Shown: piece after piece, positions 45,975 through 55,619 of the stretch | How positions within the stretch are numbered: position 1 is the stretch's first letter | How the letters are laid out: each line of letters opens with the position of its first letter | From: Eubacterium sp. OM08-24 | GTDB taxonomy: Bacteria; Bacillota; Clostridia; Oscillospirales; Acutalibacteraceae | Assembly: GCF_003438075.1 (NCBI RefSeq) | Contig: NZ_QSTA01000001.1 | Coordinates: forward strand, 558,001-622,000 | DNA: 64,000 nt | Direction: 5' to 3' | Position numbers and translations under genes: made by a program | Notes under the pieces: model-generated | Database searches by the model: none | Told to the model about the DNA's origin: nothing | Seen by the model: only the letters and a program-made list of their open reading frames with translations

Positions 45975-46745
45975 ATGGAAAAAGCAATCAAAATAATCAT
46001 TACCGAAGACGCATCCGAATTTTCACAGGAAAGCAACGCAATAATGGAGAATTACAACATTTCGCCTGCTTTCTGTTCAAAAGACGGAGAAGAACTGCTG
46101 AGCCGAATTAAAGCCGAACTGCCCGATGTAGTCCTTATGGATTCTTTTATGACAAGGCTTGACGCAATAGGCGTAATGCGCAGTGTAAGACGGGAAAAGC
46201 TGAAAGCACCGCTTTTTATAGTTTTTTCATCTTTTCACAACGCTATTTTGGAACAGCAGGTTATGAATTCAGGCGCATCTTACTTTGTTTTAAAGCCGTA
46301 CGATATTTCTGAGCTTTGCCAAAACATTGTAAATATGACAAAGCGCAGTAAGGAAAGCTATATCGGCAATCCTGTAATGTTCGACTCTTTCGGCATTGAG
46401 CTTAAAGTAACTGAGATTTTGCACGAGATCGGCGTACCTGCCCACATTAAAGGGTATCACTACCTGAGAGATTCTATCATAATGTCGGTAGAACATCCAG
46501 AAATTATCAATGCGGTTACAAAACAATTATATCCGTCGGTAGCCAAGAAATATGAAACAACATCATCAAGAGTAGAAAGAGCTATACGCCACGCAATAGA
46601 GGTTGCTTGGGACAGAGGCGATGTTGATGTGCTGAACTCATATTTTGGTTACACAATCCACAATGACAGAGGTAAGCCAACCAACAGCGAATTTATTGCA
46701 ATGATTTCTGATAAGCTCAGATTGCAGATTAAAAACGCAAGCTGA
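45975..46745 (+). CDS. spo0A: Sporulation master regulator Spo0A
   Basis: 256 residues from the ATG at 45975 (GGGGGAAA before it). Receiver domain: acidic ITED near residue 11, phospho-acceptor in VVLMDS, and VLKPYD containing the conserved lysine; the receiver keeps the key residues, with FSSF in place of LTAF. The C-terminal Spo0A DNA-binding domain contains [10 protein letters not shown] and [27 protein letters not shown]. It switches cells into sporulation. Upstream is spoIVB. Confidence 0.96.
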   Translation: MEKAIKIIITEDASEFSQESNAIMENYNISPAFCSKDGEELLSRIKAELPDVVLMDSFMTRLDAIGVMRSVRREKLKAPLFIVFSSFHNAILEQQVMNSGASYFVLKPYDISELCQNIVNMTKRSKESYIGNPVMFDSFGIELKVTEILHEIGVPAHIKGYHYLRDSIIMSVEHPEIINAVTKQLYPSVAKKYETTSSRVERAIRHAIEVAWDRGDVDVLNSYFGYTIHNDRGKPTNSEFIAMISDKLRLQIKNAS

Positions 46746-46753
46746 TTTAAATT

Positions 46754-46785
46754 CTTCAAGGGCTGTCCTAATGGGCAGTCCTTGA
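46754..46785 (+). terminator. Terminator after spo0A
   Basis: A 13-bp-plus stem (46754-46767 with 46772-46785, two G-U pairs) with a TAAT loop; no long T-run follows. Confidence 0.65.
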
Positions 46786-46927
46786 AAATATTATGACATT
46801 TTATGCTTAGAATATTCAAAAATTATTATCAAGCCCCCTTTTTGCATAAAAATCGCTAAACATTATGTCAATAATTTAAATGCGGTATACAATCAAATTA
46901 ATATTGCAGCAACGAAACGAGGTTTTT

Positions 46928-47587
46928 ATGAAAATAAGCAATATAACTATTTTCCAAAATATGACCGAGCAAGAAATAACTGCCCTTAATAAAAGCAAAT
47001 TCACTAAAAAGCGAATATACGCAAAGAACACGCATATATTCCATATGGGAGATGTTGTTGACAGTATTGGCATTGTGCTTTCGGGAAATGTGATTATAGA
47101 AAATATTGACATATGGGGAAACAAAAGCATTATTTCCTATGCAGGCGAGGGAGAAGTTTTTGCCGAAACCTATGCCCTCACAAGCACTCCTATGATGGTT
47201 GATGTTGTATGTGCGGAATGCTGCGAAATTCTTTTTATAAACTTAAAAAACATTCTCAAACCTGAAAACAGCCATAATTTGTGGTATCCTAAGTTTATGA
47301 ATAACCTGCTTATGCTATCTGCTCAAAAGAACCTTGCGCTTTCTCGCAGAATATTTTTCACATCTTCAAAGGCAGTGCGCACAAGAGTTCTCGCCTACCT
47401 TTCTGAGCAATCCGTAAGAGCGCAATCGACCGATTTTGAAATTCCGCTTAACCGTCAGCAAATGGCGGACTACTTAAACCTCGACCGCAGCGGTTTATCG
47501 AAAGAGCTTAGCAAAATGAAATCAGACGGAATTATTGAATACAGAAAAAATCATTTTATCCTTTTGAATATGGAGAATAATTTATAA
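46928..47587 (+). CDS. Crp/Fnr-family transcriptional regulator
   Basis: 219 residues from ATG 46928 (GAGG, 5 bases before). N-terminal cyclic-nucleotide-binding-like domain (about 10-120, IYAKNTHIFHMGDVVDSIGIVLSG), then a winged helix with PLNRQQMADYLNLDRSGLSKELSKMKSDG. No Fnr cysteine pattern near the N-terminus, so the signal is not oxygen through an iron-sulfur cluster. Likely controls fermentation or stress genes. Confidence 0.88.
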   Translation: MKISNITIFQNMTEQEITALNKSKFTKKRIYAKNTHIFHMGDVVDSIGIVLSGNVIIENIDIWGNKSIISYAGEGEVFAETYALTSTPMMVDVVCAECCEILFINLKNILKPENSHNLWYPKFMNNLLMLSAQKNLALSRRIFFTSSKAVRTRVLAYLSEQSVRAQSTDFEIPLNRQQMADYLNLDRSGLSKELSKMKSDGIIEYRKNHFILLNMENNL

Positions 47588-47619
47588 CGCAACAAATAAA
47601 ATTACATATATAAGCACAG

Positions 47620-48417
47620 AAAGGCATTGGCAAAGAAAATGTAGTATCTGTTCTTATACCGAGATGCGAATATATGGTGATTGCATCTTTGGGTGTATTA
47701 AAGGCAGGTGCTGCTTATCAGCCGCTTGACCCGTCTTATCCGCCTGAAAGGCTTAGCTTCATGATAAACGATTCATCAGCAAAGTTGCTTATTGCTGACG
47801 AAAGCCTGCTTGAGCTTTTGCCTGATTACAAGGGAGATATTCTCCTTACAAGGGATATTCTTAATCTTCCAAAATCAGATGCAATTATTGAAAAACCACA
47901 TCTGGATGATTTTTGGCTTTGAGGCAAATGTCAAGAAAATGATGAAAGGCTGTACTGTAATCTCTATTGAAGATGAGCTGCAGGAGTTTATGCTTACTGC
48001 GGCGGTAAGAAAACCACAGGCTGAGGAAAAGGAAAAAGTGCACAAGGCTCTCTACCCTCTCTCAAAAACACAGCTTACCTTATTTATAGCTCAGGCTCAA
48101 CAGGAAAGCCAAAGGGTGTTATGCTCAGACACATTGGCATTGCAAACTATCTTACATACAGTGATGCTAACATTCAGGTAAAATATGTTGTTGACAACTG
48201 CAAGGTTTACGGTTCTGTTACAACAATTTCATTTGATATGTCACTCAAAGAAACTATGCTTTCACTCTGCAACGGACTTACCCTTGTATTTGCAAGTGAC
48301 GAGCAAACTGTAAATCCAGTTTCACTCGCTAAGCTCTTTAAGGAAAACAATGTTGATGTATTCAACTCTACCCCATCAAGATTACTGCAATATATGGAGT
48401 TTGACTACTTTGACTGA
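47620..48417 (+). pseudogene. Remnant of a nonribosomal peptide synthetase (A and C domain pieces)
   Basis: Frame 1: an adenylation-domain start (GVLKAGAAYQPLDPSYPPERL, core A2) to a stop at 47922. Frame 2, about 47930-48080: EDELQEFMLTAAVRKPQ then HKALYPLSKTQL, the start of a condensation domain. Frame 1 again, about 48083-48417: YSSGSTGKPKGVML (core A3) and SFDMSLKETMLSLC (A4-A5 region) to a stop. Frame changes, domain order A-C-A and short size show deletion and frameshift, not a working gene. A nearby intact NRPS is not visible. Confidence 0.85.
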
Positions 48418-48463
48418 TAAAATTTAATAAACAAAGTGTAGGATTAATTACGCTTTCGCACGC

Positions 48464-48496
48464 AAAAAAGGTGACTGAGTTTCAGCCACCTTTTTT
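48464..48496 (-). terminator. Terminator after ldh
   Basis: A 15-bp stem (48464-48478 with 48482-48496, one G-U on the minus strand) with T-run, 15 bases past the ldh stop. Confidence 0.88.
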
Positions 48497-48510
48497 ACTA
48501 ATTGTTTATA

Positions 48511-49461
48511 TTAAATGTTGCAATCGTCAAGTATACTGCGTAAGGTATCTGCGGATTTTTTTAAATTTACTTTCTCTTCGTCACTCAGAGAAATCGGCAC
48601 CTTTGTTTCAAGGCCGTTTGCTCCGACTATTGACGGCATACTAAGCACCACATCATCTATGCCAAATTCACCATGCATCATTGACGATATAGGCAATATT
48701 GATTTTTCGTCACGAATAATCGCCTCGCAAATTCTCTTAACCGCCATAGCTACGCCATAATATGTAGCTCTCTTTTTAGCAATAATTTCATATGCGCTGT
48801 TTTTAACCTTTTCTGCAATATTTTCCTGCGACTTATCATGGTTATAGTGACCTCTCATCTCGCAAAAATCATCAAGCGCTATACCTGAAACATTTGCACT
48901 GCTCCATACAGCAATCTCGCTGTCGCCATGTTCGCCGATTATATAAGCGTGCACACTCTGACTATCAACCGACAAATGCTCTCCAAGCTGATACTTAAGT
49001 CTTGCGGTATCAAGCACTGTGCCCGAACCGATAACTCTGTTTTCTTCAAAACCCGAAAGCTTGAGCGCTGTATATGTGAGTATATCAACAGGATTAGCTA
49101 CTACAAGCAAAATACCTCGGCAATTTCTTTTTGCTATTTCAGGGATAATACTCTTGAAAATCCCTACATTCTTATGAACAAGGTCAAGCCTTGTTTCTCC
49201 CGGCTTTTGACCTGCACCGGCTGTAATAACGATAATTGATGCGTCTACTATATCGTCATAGTCGCCTGAATAAATTTTCATATTGCCTACAAAAGGAATA
49301 CCATGGCTTATATCCATAGCCTCTCCTTCCGCCTTATCTTTGTCAGCGTCTATCAAGACAATTTCTGAAAACATTTTACTCTGCATTAATGCAAACGCAG
49401 ATGCTGAGCCAACAAAGCCACAACCGATTATTGCAATTTTTCTTAAATTAACTTTATCCAT
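48511..49461 (-). CDS. ldh: L-lactate dehydrogenase
   Basis: 316 residues. NAD-binding IIGCGFVGSASAF at the start, VVANPVDILTY (catalytic region), GSGTVLDTARLKYQLG, and the active-site HAYIIGEHGDSEIAVWS. It reduces pyruvate to lactate, regenerating NAD. Monocistronic with a promoter at 49525-49552; GGGGG ribosome site before the ATG. Confidence 0.95.
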   Translation of the reverse strand: MDKVNLRKIAIIGCGFVGSASAFALMQSKMFSEIVLIDADKDKAEGEAMDISHGIPFVGNMKIYSGDYDDIVDASIIVITAGAGQKPGETRLDLVHKNVGIFKSIIPEIAKRNCRGILLVVANPVDILTYTALKLSGFEENRVIGSGTVLDTARLKYQLGEHLSVDSQSVHAYIIGEHGDSEIAVWSSANVSGIALDDFCEMRGHYNHDKSQENIAEKVKNSAYEIIAKKRATYYGVAMAVKRICEAIIRDEKSILPISSMMHGEFGIDDVVLSMPSIVGANGLETKVPISLSDEEKVNLKKSADTLRSILDDCNI

Positions 49462-49524
49462 AATTTTACCCCCTAAATATTATTATGTTCAAAATAAGTC
49501 AGTAATTATTATTGATTTTACTCT

Positions 49525-49552
49525 ATTATAACACATATTTTCAAAAAATCAA
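49525..49552 (-). promoter_or_regulatory. Promoter of ldh
   Basis: TTGATT (49547-49552) and TATAAT (49525-49530) are 16 bases apart on the minus strand. Confidence 0.6.
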
Positions 49553-49598
49553 GTAAATTAATAATAATTCTCATTTTTATTAATTATTTTTGAATGGC

Positions 49599-49628
49599 TT
49601 GACAACATATATTAATATTTTATATAAT
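49599..49628 (+). promoter_or_regulatory. Promoter of the NSS transporter gene
   Basis: TTGACA (49599-49604) and TATAAT (49623-49628) with an 18-base spacer. Confidence 0.7.
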
Positions 49629-49660
49629 TAAAAAGTATCTTGTTTTTTAGGAGATTGATT

Positions 49661-51019
49661 ATGGAGAGAGAAAATTTTAAATCCAAACTTGGATTTATAC
49701 TTGTAAGTGCAGGCTGTGCAATAGGTATCGGCAATGTATGGCGATTTCCTTTTGTTACAGGACAAAACGGCGGTGGAATTTTTGTACTGCTTTACCTGCT
49801 TTTCCTCGTAATTATGGGAATACCTGTACTCACAATGGAACTTGCTATTGGCAGAGCAAGCAAAAAAAGTGCCGTACTTGCCTATAAAACACTTGAAAAG
49901 CCAAAAAGCAAATGGCATATTCATGGCTGGTTCTGTATTCTCGGCTGTTACCTGCTGATGATGTATTACACACCTGTTTCCGGTTGGATGCTGAGCTACT
50001 TTTTCAAATTTGCTACCGGCACATTTGAAAGCGGAATGAGCTCCGAAGATGTAAGCAATGTATTTTCTAACCTTATGTCTAACCCTACCGAAATGATTAT
50101 TTGGATGGCAATTATGGCAATCGCAGGATTTTTTGTATGCAGCAAAGGTATTCAGAACGGCATTGAAAAAGTAAGTAAAGTTATGATGATTTTATTGCTT
50201 ACGCTTATAATCATACTTGCGGTAAACAGTCTTGCGCTTACAGGTGCAGCAGAGGGCATAAAATTTTACCTTGTGCCTGATATGGAAAAGGTTAAGTCCA
50301 TAGGAATCGGACATATAATTACTTCTGCAATGAGTCAGGCTTTCTTTACACTTAGCCTTGGCATTGCGTCAATGGAAATATTCGGCAGTTATATGACAAG
50401 AGAAAAAACACTTCCGAGTGAATCTATTAAAATATGTATTCTCGATACCTTTGTTGCAATTACAGCAGGTCTTATTATCTTCCCTGCTTGTTTTTCTTAC
50501 GGAGTGCAACCTGACCAAGGCCCTGCGCTGATATTCGTTACATTGCCAAATGTATTCGTCAATATGGCAGGCGGCAGAATATGGGGTACATTATTCTTTT
50601 TGTTTATGACATTCGCTTGTTTTTCAACGGTAATTGCCGTATTTGAAAACCTGATCTCATTCAGTATTGATATGTTCAATCTGAGCCGTACAAAAGCGGT
50701 AATAATTAACGCAATAATTATGCTTATTGGTTGTTTGCCATGTATATTCGGATTTAATATTTTAAGCGGATTTAGTATTTTTGGCAAAGGCGTACTTGAT
50801 ATTGAAGATTTTATTGTAAGCAATCTTCTTTTGCCTGTCGGTGCATTTTTGTATTCACTGTTCTGCTCAACAAAATTCGGTTGGGGATTTGACGGCTACT
50901 TAAATGAATGTAACCAAGGTAAGGGCATTAAATTTCCAAGATTTATAAAGCCGTATGTAAAATATATACTTCCTGTTCTTGTATTGATAGTATTCATTTC
51001 AGGATTTATACCGCAATGA
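49661..51019 (+). CDS. Sodium-dependent amino-acid transporter, NSS (SLC6) family
   Basis: 452 residues from ATG 49661 (AGGAG, 7 bases before). NSS hallmarks: SAGCAIGIGNVWRFPF in TM1 (sodium and substrate binding), GGGIFVLLYLLFL in TM2, and GCYLLMMYYTPVSGW in TM3. About 11-12 helices. NSS proteins take up amino acids or amines with sodium; the substrate here is unknown. Strong terminator follows. Confidence 0.93.
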   Translation: MERENFKSKLGFILVSAGCAIGIGNVWRFPFVTGQNGGGIFVLLYLLFLVIMGIPVLTMELAIGRASKKSAVLAYKTLEKPKSKWHIHGWFCILGCYLLMMYYTPVSGWMLSYFFKFATGTFESGMSSEDVSNVFSNLMSNPTEMIIWMAIMAIAGFFVCSKGIQNGIEKVSKVMMILLLTLIIILAVNSLALTGAAEGIKFYLVPDMEKVKSIGIGHIITSAMSQAFFTLSLGIASMEIFGSYMTREKTLPSESIKICILDTFVAITAGLIIFPACFSYGVQPDQGPALIFVTLPNVFVNMAGGRIWGTLFFLFMTFACFSTVIAVFENLISFSIDMFNLSRTKAVIINAIIMLIGCLPCIFGFNILSGFSIFGKGVLDIEDFIVSNLLLPVGAFLYSLFCSTKFGWGFDGYLNECNQGKGIKFPRFIKPYVKYILPVLVLIVFISGFIPQ

Positions 51020-51028
51020 TAATCTAAG

Positions 51029-51072
51029 CAACACCACACAAAGGGAAATAATCTCTTGTGTGGTGTTTAATT
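51029..51072 (+). terminator. Terminator after the NSS transporter gene
   Basis: A 12-bp stem (51030-51041 with 51056-51067) with TTTAATTTT after it. Confidence 0.8.
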
Positions 51073-51160
51073 TTGGATGAAAATGTTTGATACAAATTAT
51101 TTTACTCAAATAATATAGGTTCATAGTCAATAGTTGGTGTTAAGAACATAGTTATTAAGT

Positions 51161-51380
51161 CTTCCCCTTGAGGTATTCCCTTGATAAGGAAAATGTCGCA
51201 TAGCGACAAAGGGTTTGCCGTTTTCGCAGAAAAAAGCTGTCATGCAAGTGACTGATGAGGTGTGGAACTCGTTAAGAGTTCTTTTATATCAAAGTTTAGA
51301 TTAGAAAAAAGCGCCGTAAATGGTGACACCACTTCCGTCATTTTCCCAGAAAATGCCATCTTTCCCTCAAAGTGGAAGGC
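51161..51380. repeat. Degenerate palindromic intergenic repeat
   Basis: This region has no gene but several small palindromes (TGTCGC/GCGACA at 51194-51208; GAACTC/GAGTTC near 51265-51281) and phrases such as CTTCCCCTTGAGG and CACCTCATCAGTCAC (minus) that recur in intergenic repeats of gut clostridia. The identity with a known repeat family is from memory and not checked. The rest of 51075-51520 holds nothing else I can support. Confidence 0.45.
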
Positions 51381-51460
51381 TTTTTAGTTTGATAAAATTT
51401 TTATGATAACATCATTACCCCAACATTTAGAATAGAACCACTTTTAAAAAGAGTCCAAAC

Positions 51461-51493
51461 AAAAAACGGGCGACAGCCTAAGCTATCGCCCGT
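51461..51493 (-). terminator. Terminator after the dockerin gene
   Basis: A 12-bp GC-rich stem (51466-51477 with 51482-51493, one G-U on the minus strand) followed by TTTTTTG on the minus strand. Confidence 0.85.
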
Positions 51494-51529
51494 AATTATA
51501 ATAATAACAATTATCAGTATTTAATACTA

Positions 51530-53281
51530 TTAACCAGCAAGTTCTTCGCCTGCATGACCTGTGCCTGTGAAGCCACCTGCAACATACTTCTGAAGAGCTG
51601 TTACATCAAGAACATTGACTTTGCCATTGCCGTCAACATCAGCAACTGCCTCATTAACAGTTACATCAGCATATTTAGCAATATACATCTGGAGAGTTGT
51701 GGTGTCGTTAGCATCAATCTTGCCGTCGCCGTTTACATCACCAATATATGTCTTAGGTACAGTATCTGTAACAGTTACAGTTATAACTGCACCTGTCTTT
51801 GAAGCATAATTGAAGTTTGAAAGGTCAATTCTGAGTGTTACATCAGCAAGCTCATATGGTACATTAACGATGAGGTTCTCACCATTGTATACAGCGTCAA
51901 ATGCAACGCCGGATTCAGGTGTGAATTTCTCTTCTGCACCGCCCCAGCTGTCAGCCCATGTGCCGTTAGCTGCGAACTTAACCTGGTAGTTGTCAAACGC
52001 AGTTACATTGTGATATGTAATCTCATAAACCTTATCTGCAACCTGCTCCATCTCATTAGCTGTCTCATCCCAAGCTGCACCATTTAACCATGATGCATCA
52101 TCAGGATCACCGTTACCAACAGCATGCATACTTGTGATTACAATATCTGTAACAAGCTTTACTGCATCGCCTGTTACTGTAATTTCGCTTGTTGATGGGT
52201 TGTATGTAACAGTAACATCACATGTATCTGTTACATCAAATGTTATATTATTGCCTGTAGCATCGCCAATCCAGTTCTGCTCGCCGTCAGCTGTATTTTC
52301 TACAACTTTAATCTGGAGCTTTTCAGCAGGAGCAACTCCGCTAAATACCTTTGTATATGTACCGTCAGCATTCTTTGTCATTACATTTTCAGGTGCTTCA
52401 GCAGGACTACCCTTCCATAAAACACCGCAAATCTCTTCTGAACCCGCTACTACATATGTAGATTCAGCTTCAGGTGTAACGCCGAGGTATTCAGCAATTT
52501 TTTCAGCAGATGCTGTGTTAGGATATGCTTCAGGATCAGCAAGCTCATCGGCATACTTAGATACATATAAATCGTAAACATCCTTAGGAGCTGCATTGAT
52601 GAACTCGTTTGCACAAGTCTCCTGTACCTTTTCAGGAGTAAGCAAAGAAGCATTCTTTACACCATAGTCATGGAGGAACTGAGCTACCATTTCTTCAGCT
52701 GTGATACTTGTAGGAATGCTCTCGCCTACTACACGACCTGTTGATGTGATTTCGAGCTTAGGACCGTAAACAGCGGCATTAGCCTCGCTCTTCCAAACTG
52801 ATCTATAGTCCTTTTTCTGTGAGTCTTGAGAGTTTTCGTATGTTTCGCCTGTAACAACGATTGTATCGCCGTAGCATGACTTGCCCATGGTTACATTACA
52901 TGTCTGATAGCCCTTGTCGCCTACAATTGAGAAAATAGCTACATAATCCGCACCATCTTTAAGCGTTCTTTTATATTTTGCATCAATATCGTACGAATAG
53001 ATGTTGCCACTGACATATTTACAGACCTCACCCTTTGTCTGCCATGAAGTTTCCTTATAATCAGGATCCCCGGCAACTGCATATGTATGAGCGTAAACCT
53101 TAAGTTCGCTTACATCTGTTTTTACTAAAGCGTCTGCCCAAATCTCGGTCGGAACTTCAAAATAAATTTTTGTGTCGGTTACATCTTCAGCTGCTGATAC
53201 TGAAAAAGCGGTTACGGCAGATGTAGAAAATGCCATAAGTCCTGCAACTGTAAGACTGAGAACCTTATTTGTTTTTCTCAT
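51530..53281 (-). CDS. Secreted dockerin protein with pullulanase-type accessory modules
   Basis: 583 residues: signal peptide (1-31, VSAAED), an N-terminal region (about 35-270) of unknown fold with AHTYAVAGDPDYKETSWQ, then a module (about 275-380; TYVVAGSEEICGVLWKG and GTYTKVFSGVAPAEKLQIKV) like the X25/CBM-type accessory domains of amylopullulanases, a second beta module (about 380-500) with GTWADSWGGAEEKF, and a type I dockerin (about 510-573; GDVNGDGKIDANDTTTLQ and DVDGNGKVNVLDVTALQ). No catalytic domain. A starch-binding accessory of an amylosome is the best reading. GGAGGA ribosome site and consensus promoter; monocistronic. Confidence 0.9.
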   Translation of the reverse strand: MRKTNKVLSLTVAGLMAFSTSAVTAFSVSAAEDVTDTKIYFEVPTEIWADALVKTDVSELKVYAHTYAVAGDPDYKETSWQTKGEVCKYVSGNIYSYDIDAKYKRTLKDGADYVAIFSIVGDKGYQTCNVTMGKSCYGDTIVVTGETYENSQDSQKKDYRSVWKSEANAAVYGPKLEITSTGRVVGESIPTSITAEEMVAQFLHDYGVKNASLLTPEKVQETCANEFINAAPKDVYDLYVSKYADELADPEAYPNTASAEKIAEYLGVTPEAESTYVVAGSEEICGVLWKGSPAEAPENVMTKNADGTYTKVFSGVAPAEKLQIKVVENTADGEQNWIGDATGNNITFDVTDTCDVTVTYNPSTSEITVTGDAVKLVTDIVITSMHAVGNGDPDDASWLNGAAWDETANEMEQVADKVYEITYHNVTAFDNYQVKFAANGTWADSWGGAEEKFTPESGVAFDAVYNGENLIVNVPYELADVTLRIDLSNFNYASKTGAVITVTVTDTVPKTYIGDVNGDGKIDANDTTTLQMYIAKYADVTVNEAVADVDGNGKVNVLDVTALQKYVAGGFTGTGHAGEELAG

Positions 53282-53324
53282 TGGAAAATCCTCCTTTTAT
53301 TTACTCAAATTTGTGAGTATAATT

Positions 53325-53353
53325 ATTATACACTATTTTTTAAAGAAATGCAA
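53325..53353 (-). promoter_or_regulatory. Promoter of the dockerin protein at 51530
   Basis: TTGCAT (53348-53353) and TATAAT (53325-53330) are 17 bases apart on the minus strand. Confidence 0.7.
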
Positions 53354-53427
53354 GGTATTTTATATAAATTAATAATTTTTTTATAAAAATTTTAACAACT
53401 AAATAAAAGTATATTACCACATTTTAA

Positions 53428-53456
53428 TTGACATAAGCGGCAGTTTGTAGTATTAT
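53428..53456 (+). promoter_or_regulatory. Promoter of glyS
   Basis: TTGACA (53428-53433) and TATTAT (53451-53456) with a 17-base spacer. No T-box leader is apparent in the short 5' region. Confidence 0.65.
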
Positions 53457-53513
53457 TTAATAGTATAATTTTATGTATATGATTTTGTAAATATTTGAAA
53501 TGAGGTTACAGAT

Positions 53514-54890
53514 ATGGACAATTCAAAAAAGACTATGGAAAAAATTGTTGCTCTTTGTAAAGGCAGAGGCTTTGTATATCCGGGTTCGGAAATATACGGC
53601 GGACTTGCAAACACATGGGACTACGGCCCACTCGGTATGGCTCTCAAGAACAACATCAAGCAGGCTTGGCTCAAAAAGTTTGTTCAGGAAAACAAGTATA
53701 ATGTAGGGCTTGACTCTGCAATTCTTATGAATCCGCAGACATGGGTAGCGTCAGGTCACCTCGGTGGTTTCTCTGACCCGCTTATGGATTGTAAGGAATG
53801 TAAAACCCGTCACCGTGCAGACAACCTTATCGAAGATTTTGACGGTACAAATGTAAGCGGCTGGTCAAACGAGAAAATGACTGAATATATTAAAGAAAAG
53901 CAGATTCCTTGCCCACAGTGCGGCAAGCATAACTTTACGGACATTCGTCAGTTCAACCTTATGTTTAAAACATTTCAGGGTGTTACAGAGGACAGTAAAA
54001 ACGAAATCTATCTCCGTCCTGAAACAGCACAGGGTATCTTCGTAAACTTTGCAAACATTCAGAGAACAAGCCGTAAGAAAGTACCTTTCGGCGTTGCGCA
54101 GATCGGTAAGTCTTTCAGAAACGAGATTACACCGGGCAACTTTATTTTCCGTGTTCGTGAATTTGAGCAGATGGAACTTGAGTTCTTCTGCAAGCCGGGT
54201 ACAGACCTTGAGTGGTTTGAGTATTGGAGAGGTTTCTGCCGTGATTGGCTCTATTCACTTGGTATGAAAGCTGAAAATCTCAGACTTCGTGACCATGCAA
54301 AAGAAGAGCTTTGCTTCTATTCAAAGGCTACAACCGACTTTGAGTATCTCTTCCCATTCGGTTGGGGCGAACTTTGGGGCGTTGCTGACAGAACCGACTA
54401 TGACCTTACACAGCATATGAACACAAGCGGCAAGTCACTTGAATACTTTGACCCACAGACAAACGAAAAGTACATTCCATATGTAATTGAGCCGTCACTC
54501 GGTGTTGAGCGTCTGTTCCTTGCTATTATGGTTGAGGCTTACGATGAAGAAGTTATCGACGAGAAAGACACAAGAGTTGTTCTCCACCTCCACCCTGCGC
54601 TTGCACCGTTCAAGGCAACTGTTCTTCCTCTTTCTAAAAAGCTCAACGATAAAGCACAGGAAGTTCATGATATGCTTGCCAAAGACTTTATGGTTGATTA
54701 CGATGATGCAGGTTCAATCGGTAAGCGTTACAGAAGACAGGACGAAATCGGTACACCGTTCTGCATTACATATGACTTTGAATCTGTTGATGACGGTTGC
54801 GTAACTGTTCGTGATCGTGACACAATGGCTCAGGAAAGAGTTGCAATCGACAAGCTCAACGAGTACATTGCAGAAAAAATTAAATTCTGA
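53514..54890 (+). CDS. glyS: Glycyl-tRNA synthetase (alpha2 type)
   Basis: 458 residues. Class II motifs: motif 1 region [23 protein letters not shown], motif 2 [21 protein letters not shown], motif 3 [13 protein letters not shown]-terminal anticodon domain (residues about 355-455). It is the single-chain archaeal/eukaryote-like GlyRS, not the GlyQ/GlyS tetramer. It charges tRNA-Gly. GAGG ribosome site, 8 bases before. Confidence 0.95.
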   Translation: MDNSKKTMEKIVALCKGRGFVYPGSEIYGGLANTWDYGPLGMALKNNIKQAWLKKFVQENKYNVGLDSAILMNPQTWVASGHLGGFSDPLMDCKECKTRHRADNLIEDFDGTNVSGWSNEKMTEYIKEKQIPCPQCGKHNFTDIRQFNLMFKTFQGVTEDSKNEIYLRPETAQGIFVNFANIQRTSRKKVPFGVAQIGKSFRNEITPGNFIFRVREFEQMELEFFCKPGTDLEWFEYWRGFCRDWLYSLGMKAENLRLRDHAKEELCFYSKATTDFEYLFPFGWGELWGVADRTDYDLTQHMNTSGKSLEYFDPQTNEKYIPYVIEPSLGVERLFLAIMVEAYDEEVIDEKDTRVVLHLHPALAPFKATVLPLSKKLNDKAQEVHDMLAKDFMVDYDDAGSIGKRYRRQDEIGTPFCITYDFESVDDGCVTVRDRDTMAQERVAIDKLNEYIAEKIKF

Positions 54891-54919
54891 TTTTTCTAAA
54901 ATCAGGAGCACATAAATTA

Positions 54920-54963
54920 AAAGGCAGTAACATTCTACTCGGAGTGTTACTGCCTTTGTTTTT
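54920..54963. terminator. Terminator after glyS
   Basis: A perfect 13-bp stem (54920-54932 with 54945-54957) with GTTTTT tail; also serves the reverse-strand NUDIX remnant. Confidence 0.88.
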
Positions 54964-54968
54964 ACAAA

Positions 54969-55450
54969 TTATTCGTCAAGATAAGAATTAAGGAAAATTG
55001 ATGCGAGGCTGTCAGGCAAAATATTCTTTCTTGCCTCTTCCTTTTCAAACCATTTATATTTATCAATTTCGCCGTTAGTGTTCAATTCACTGTCATCTTT
55101 CACAAATGCCGTAAAATTGCACATAAGGGTATTTGACGGTTCATAGAACTTAGTGCGATTAAATTTTATATGCGAAACCGTCATACCTGTTTCCTCTTTT
55201 ATTGCTCTTGCAACAGCGTTTTTCTGACTGCTCGCCACGATTAATATAGCCTGCCACAAGAATATACACGGGCTTTCCGTAATGCTGAAAAAGCATAATT
55301 TTTCCGTTCTGCTCATTTACAACAATCATACTTACGGCGACATTATACACAGGAAATCTATACTGATTGCATTTCTCACAAAAAGGCACAATGTCCTCGC
55401 CTTCAAGCTCTTATTCAATAAGCTTTGCACCACATTCAAAGCAAAAAGCT
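54969..55450 (-). pseudogene. NUDIX hydrolase pseudogene with stop codon and frameshift
   Basis: On the minus strand, a zinc-ribbon start (CFECGAKLIE) runs into TAA (55411-55413) where a lysine codon would be, then resumes in frame: GEDIVPFCEKCNQYRFPVYN to GYINRGEQSEK. A five-A run (55219-55223) then shifts frame; the other frame continues NAVARAIKEETGM to the end at 54969. Removing one A gives a Nudix box, though R-E is changed to R-A. The family hydrolyses nucleoside diphosphate-X compounds. Two lesions make it inactive unless read by recoding. Confidence 0.85.
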
Positions 55451-55532
55451 ATATGGTGATTTGATAAACAATTTATATATCATCAACTCTTAAGGTATTA
55501 CTTTAATTATCCATTATATAATTACATAACAA

Positions 55533-55580
55533 AAACTCAGTAAATAAGCTAACTCAAATAGCTTATCTGCTGAGTTTTTT
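55533..55580 (-). terminator. Terminator after the DUF6935 gene
   Basis: AAAACTCAG (55533-55541) pairs with CTGAGTTTT (55571-55579), continued by AATAAGCTA/TAGCTTAT inside, with T-tract on the minus strand. Confidence 0.7.
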
Positions 55581-55619
55581 ATTTACAAAAATATTTTTAC
55601 GCTGATTATACGCATATTC

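Noticed and set aside
47674..48417. Intact adenylation-domain protein
   Set aside because: Frames change twice and domain order is A-C-A in under 800 bases; it cannot encode a whole enzyme.
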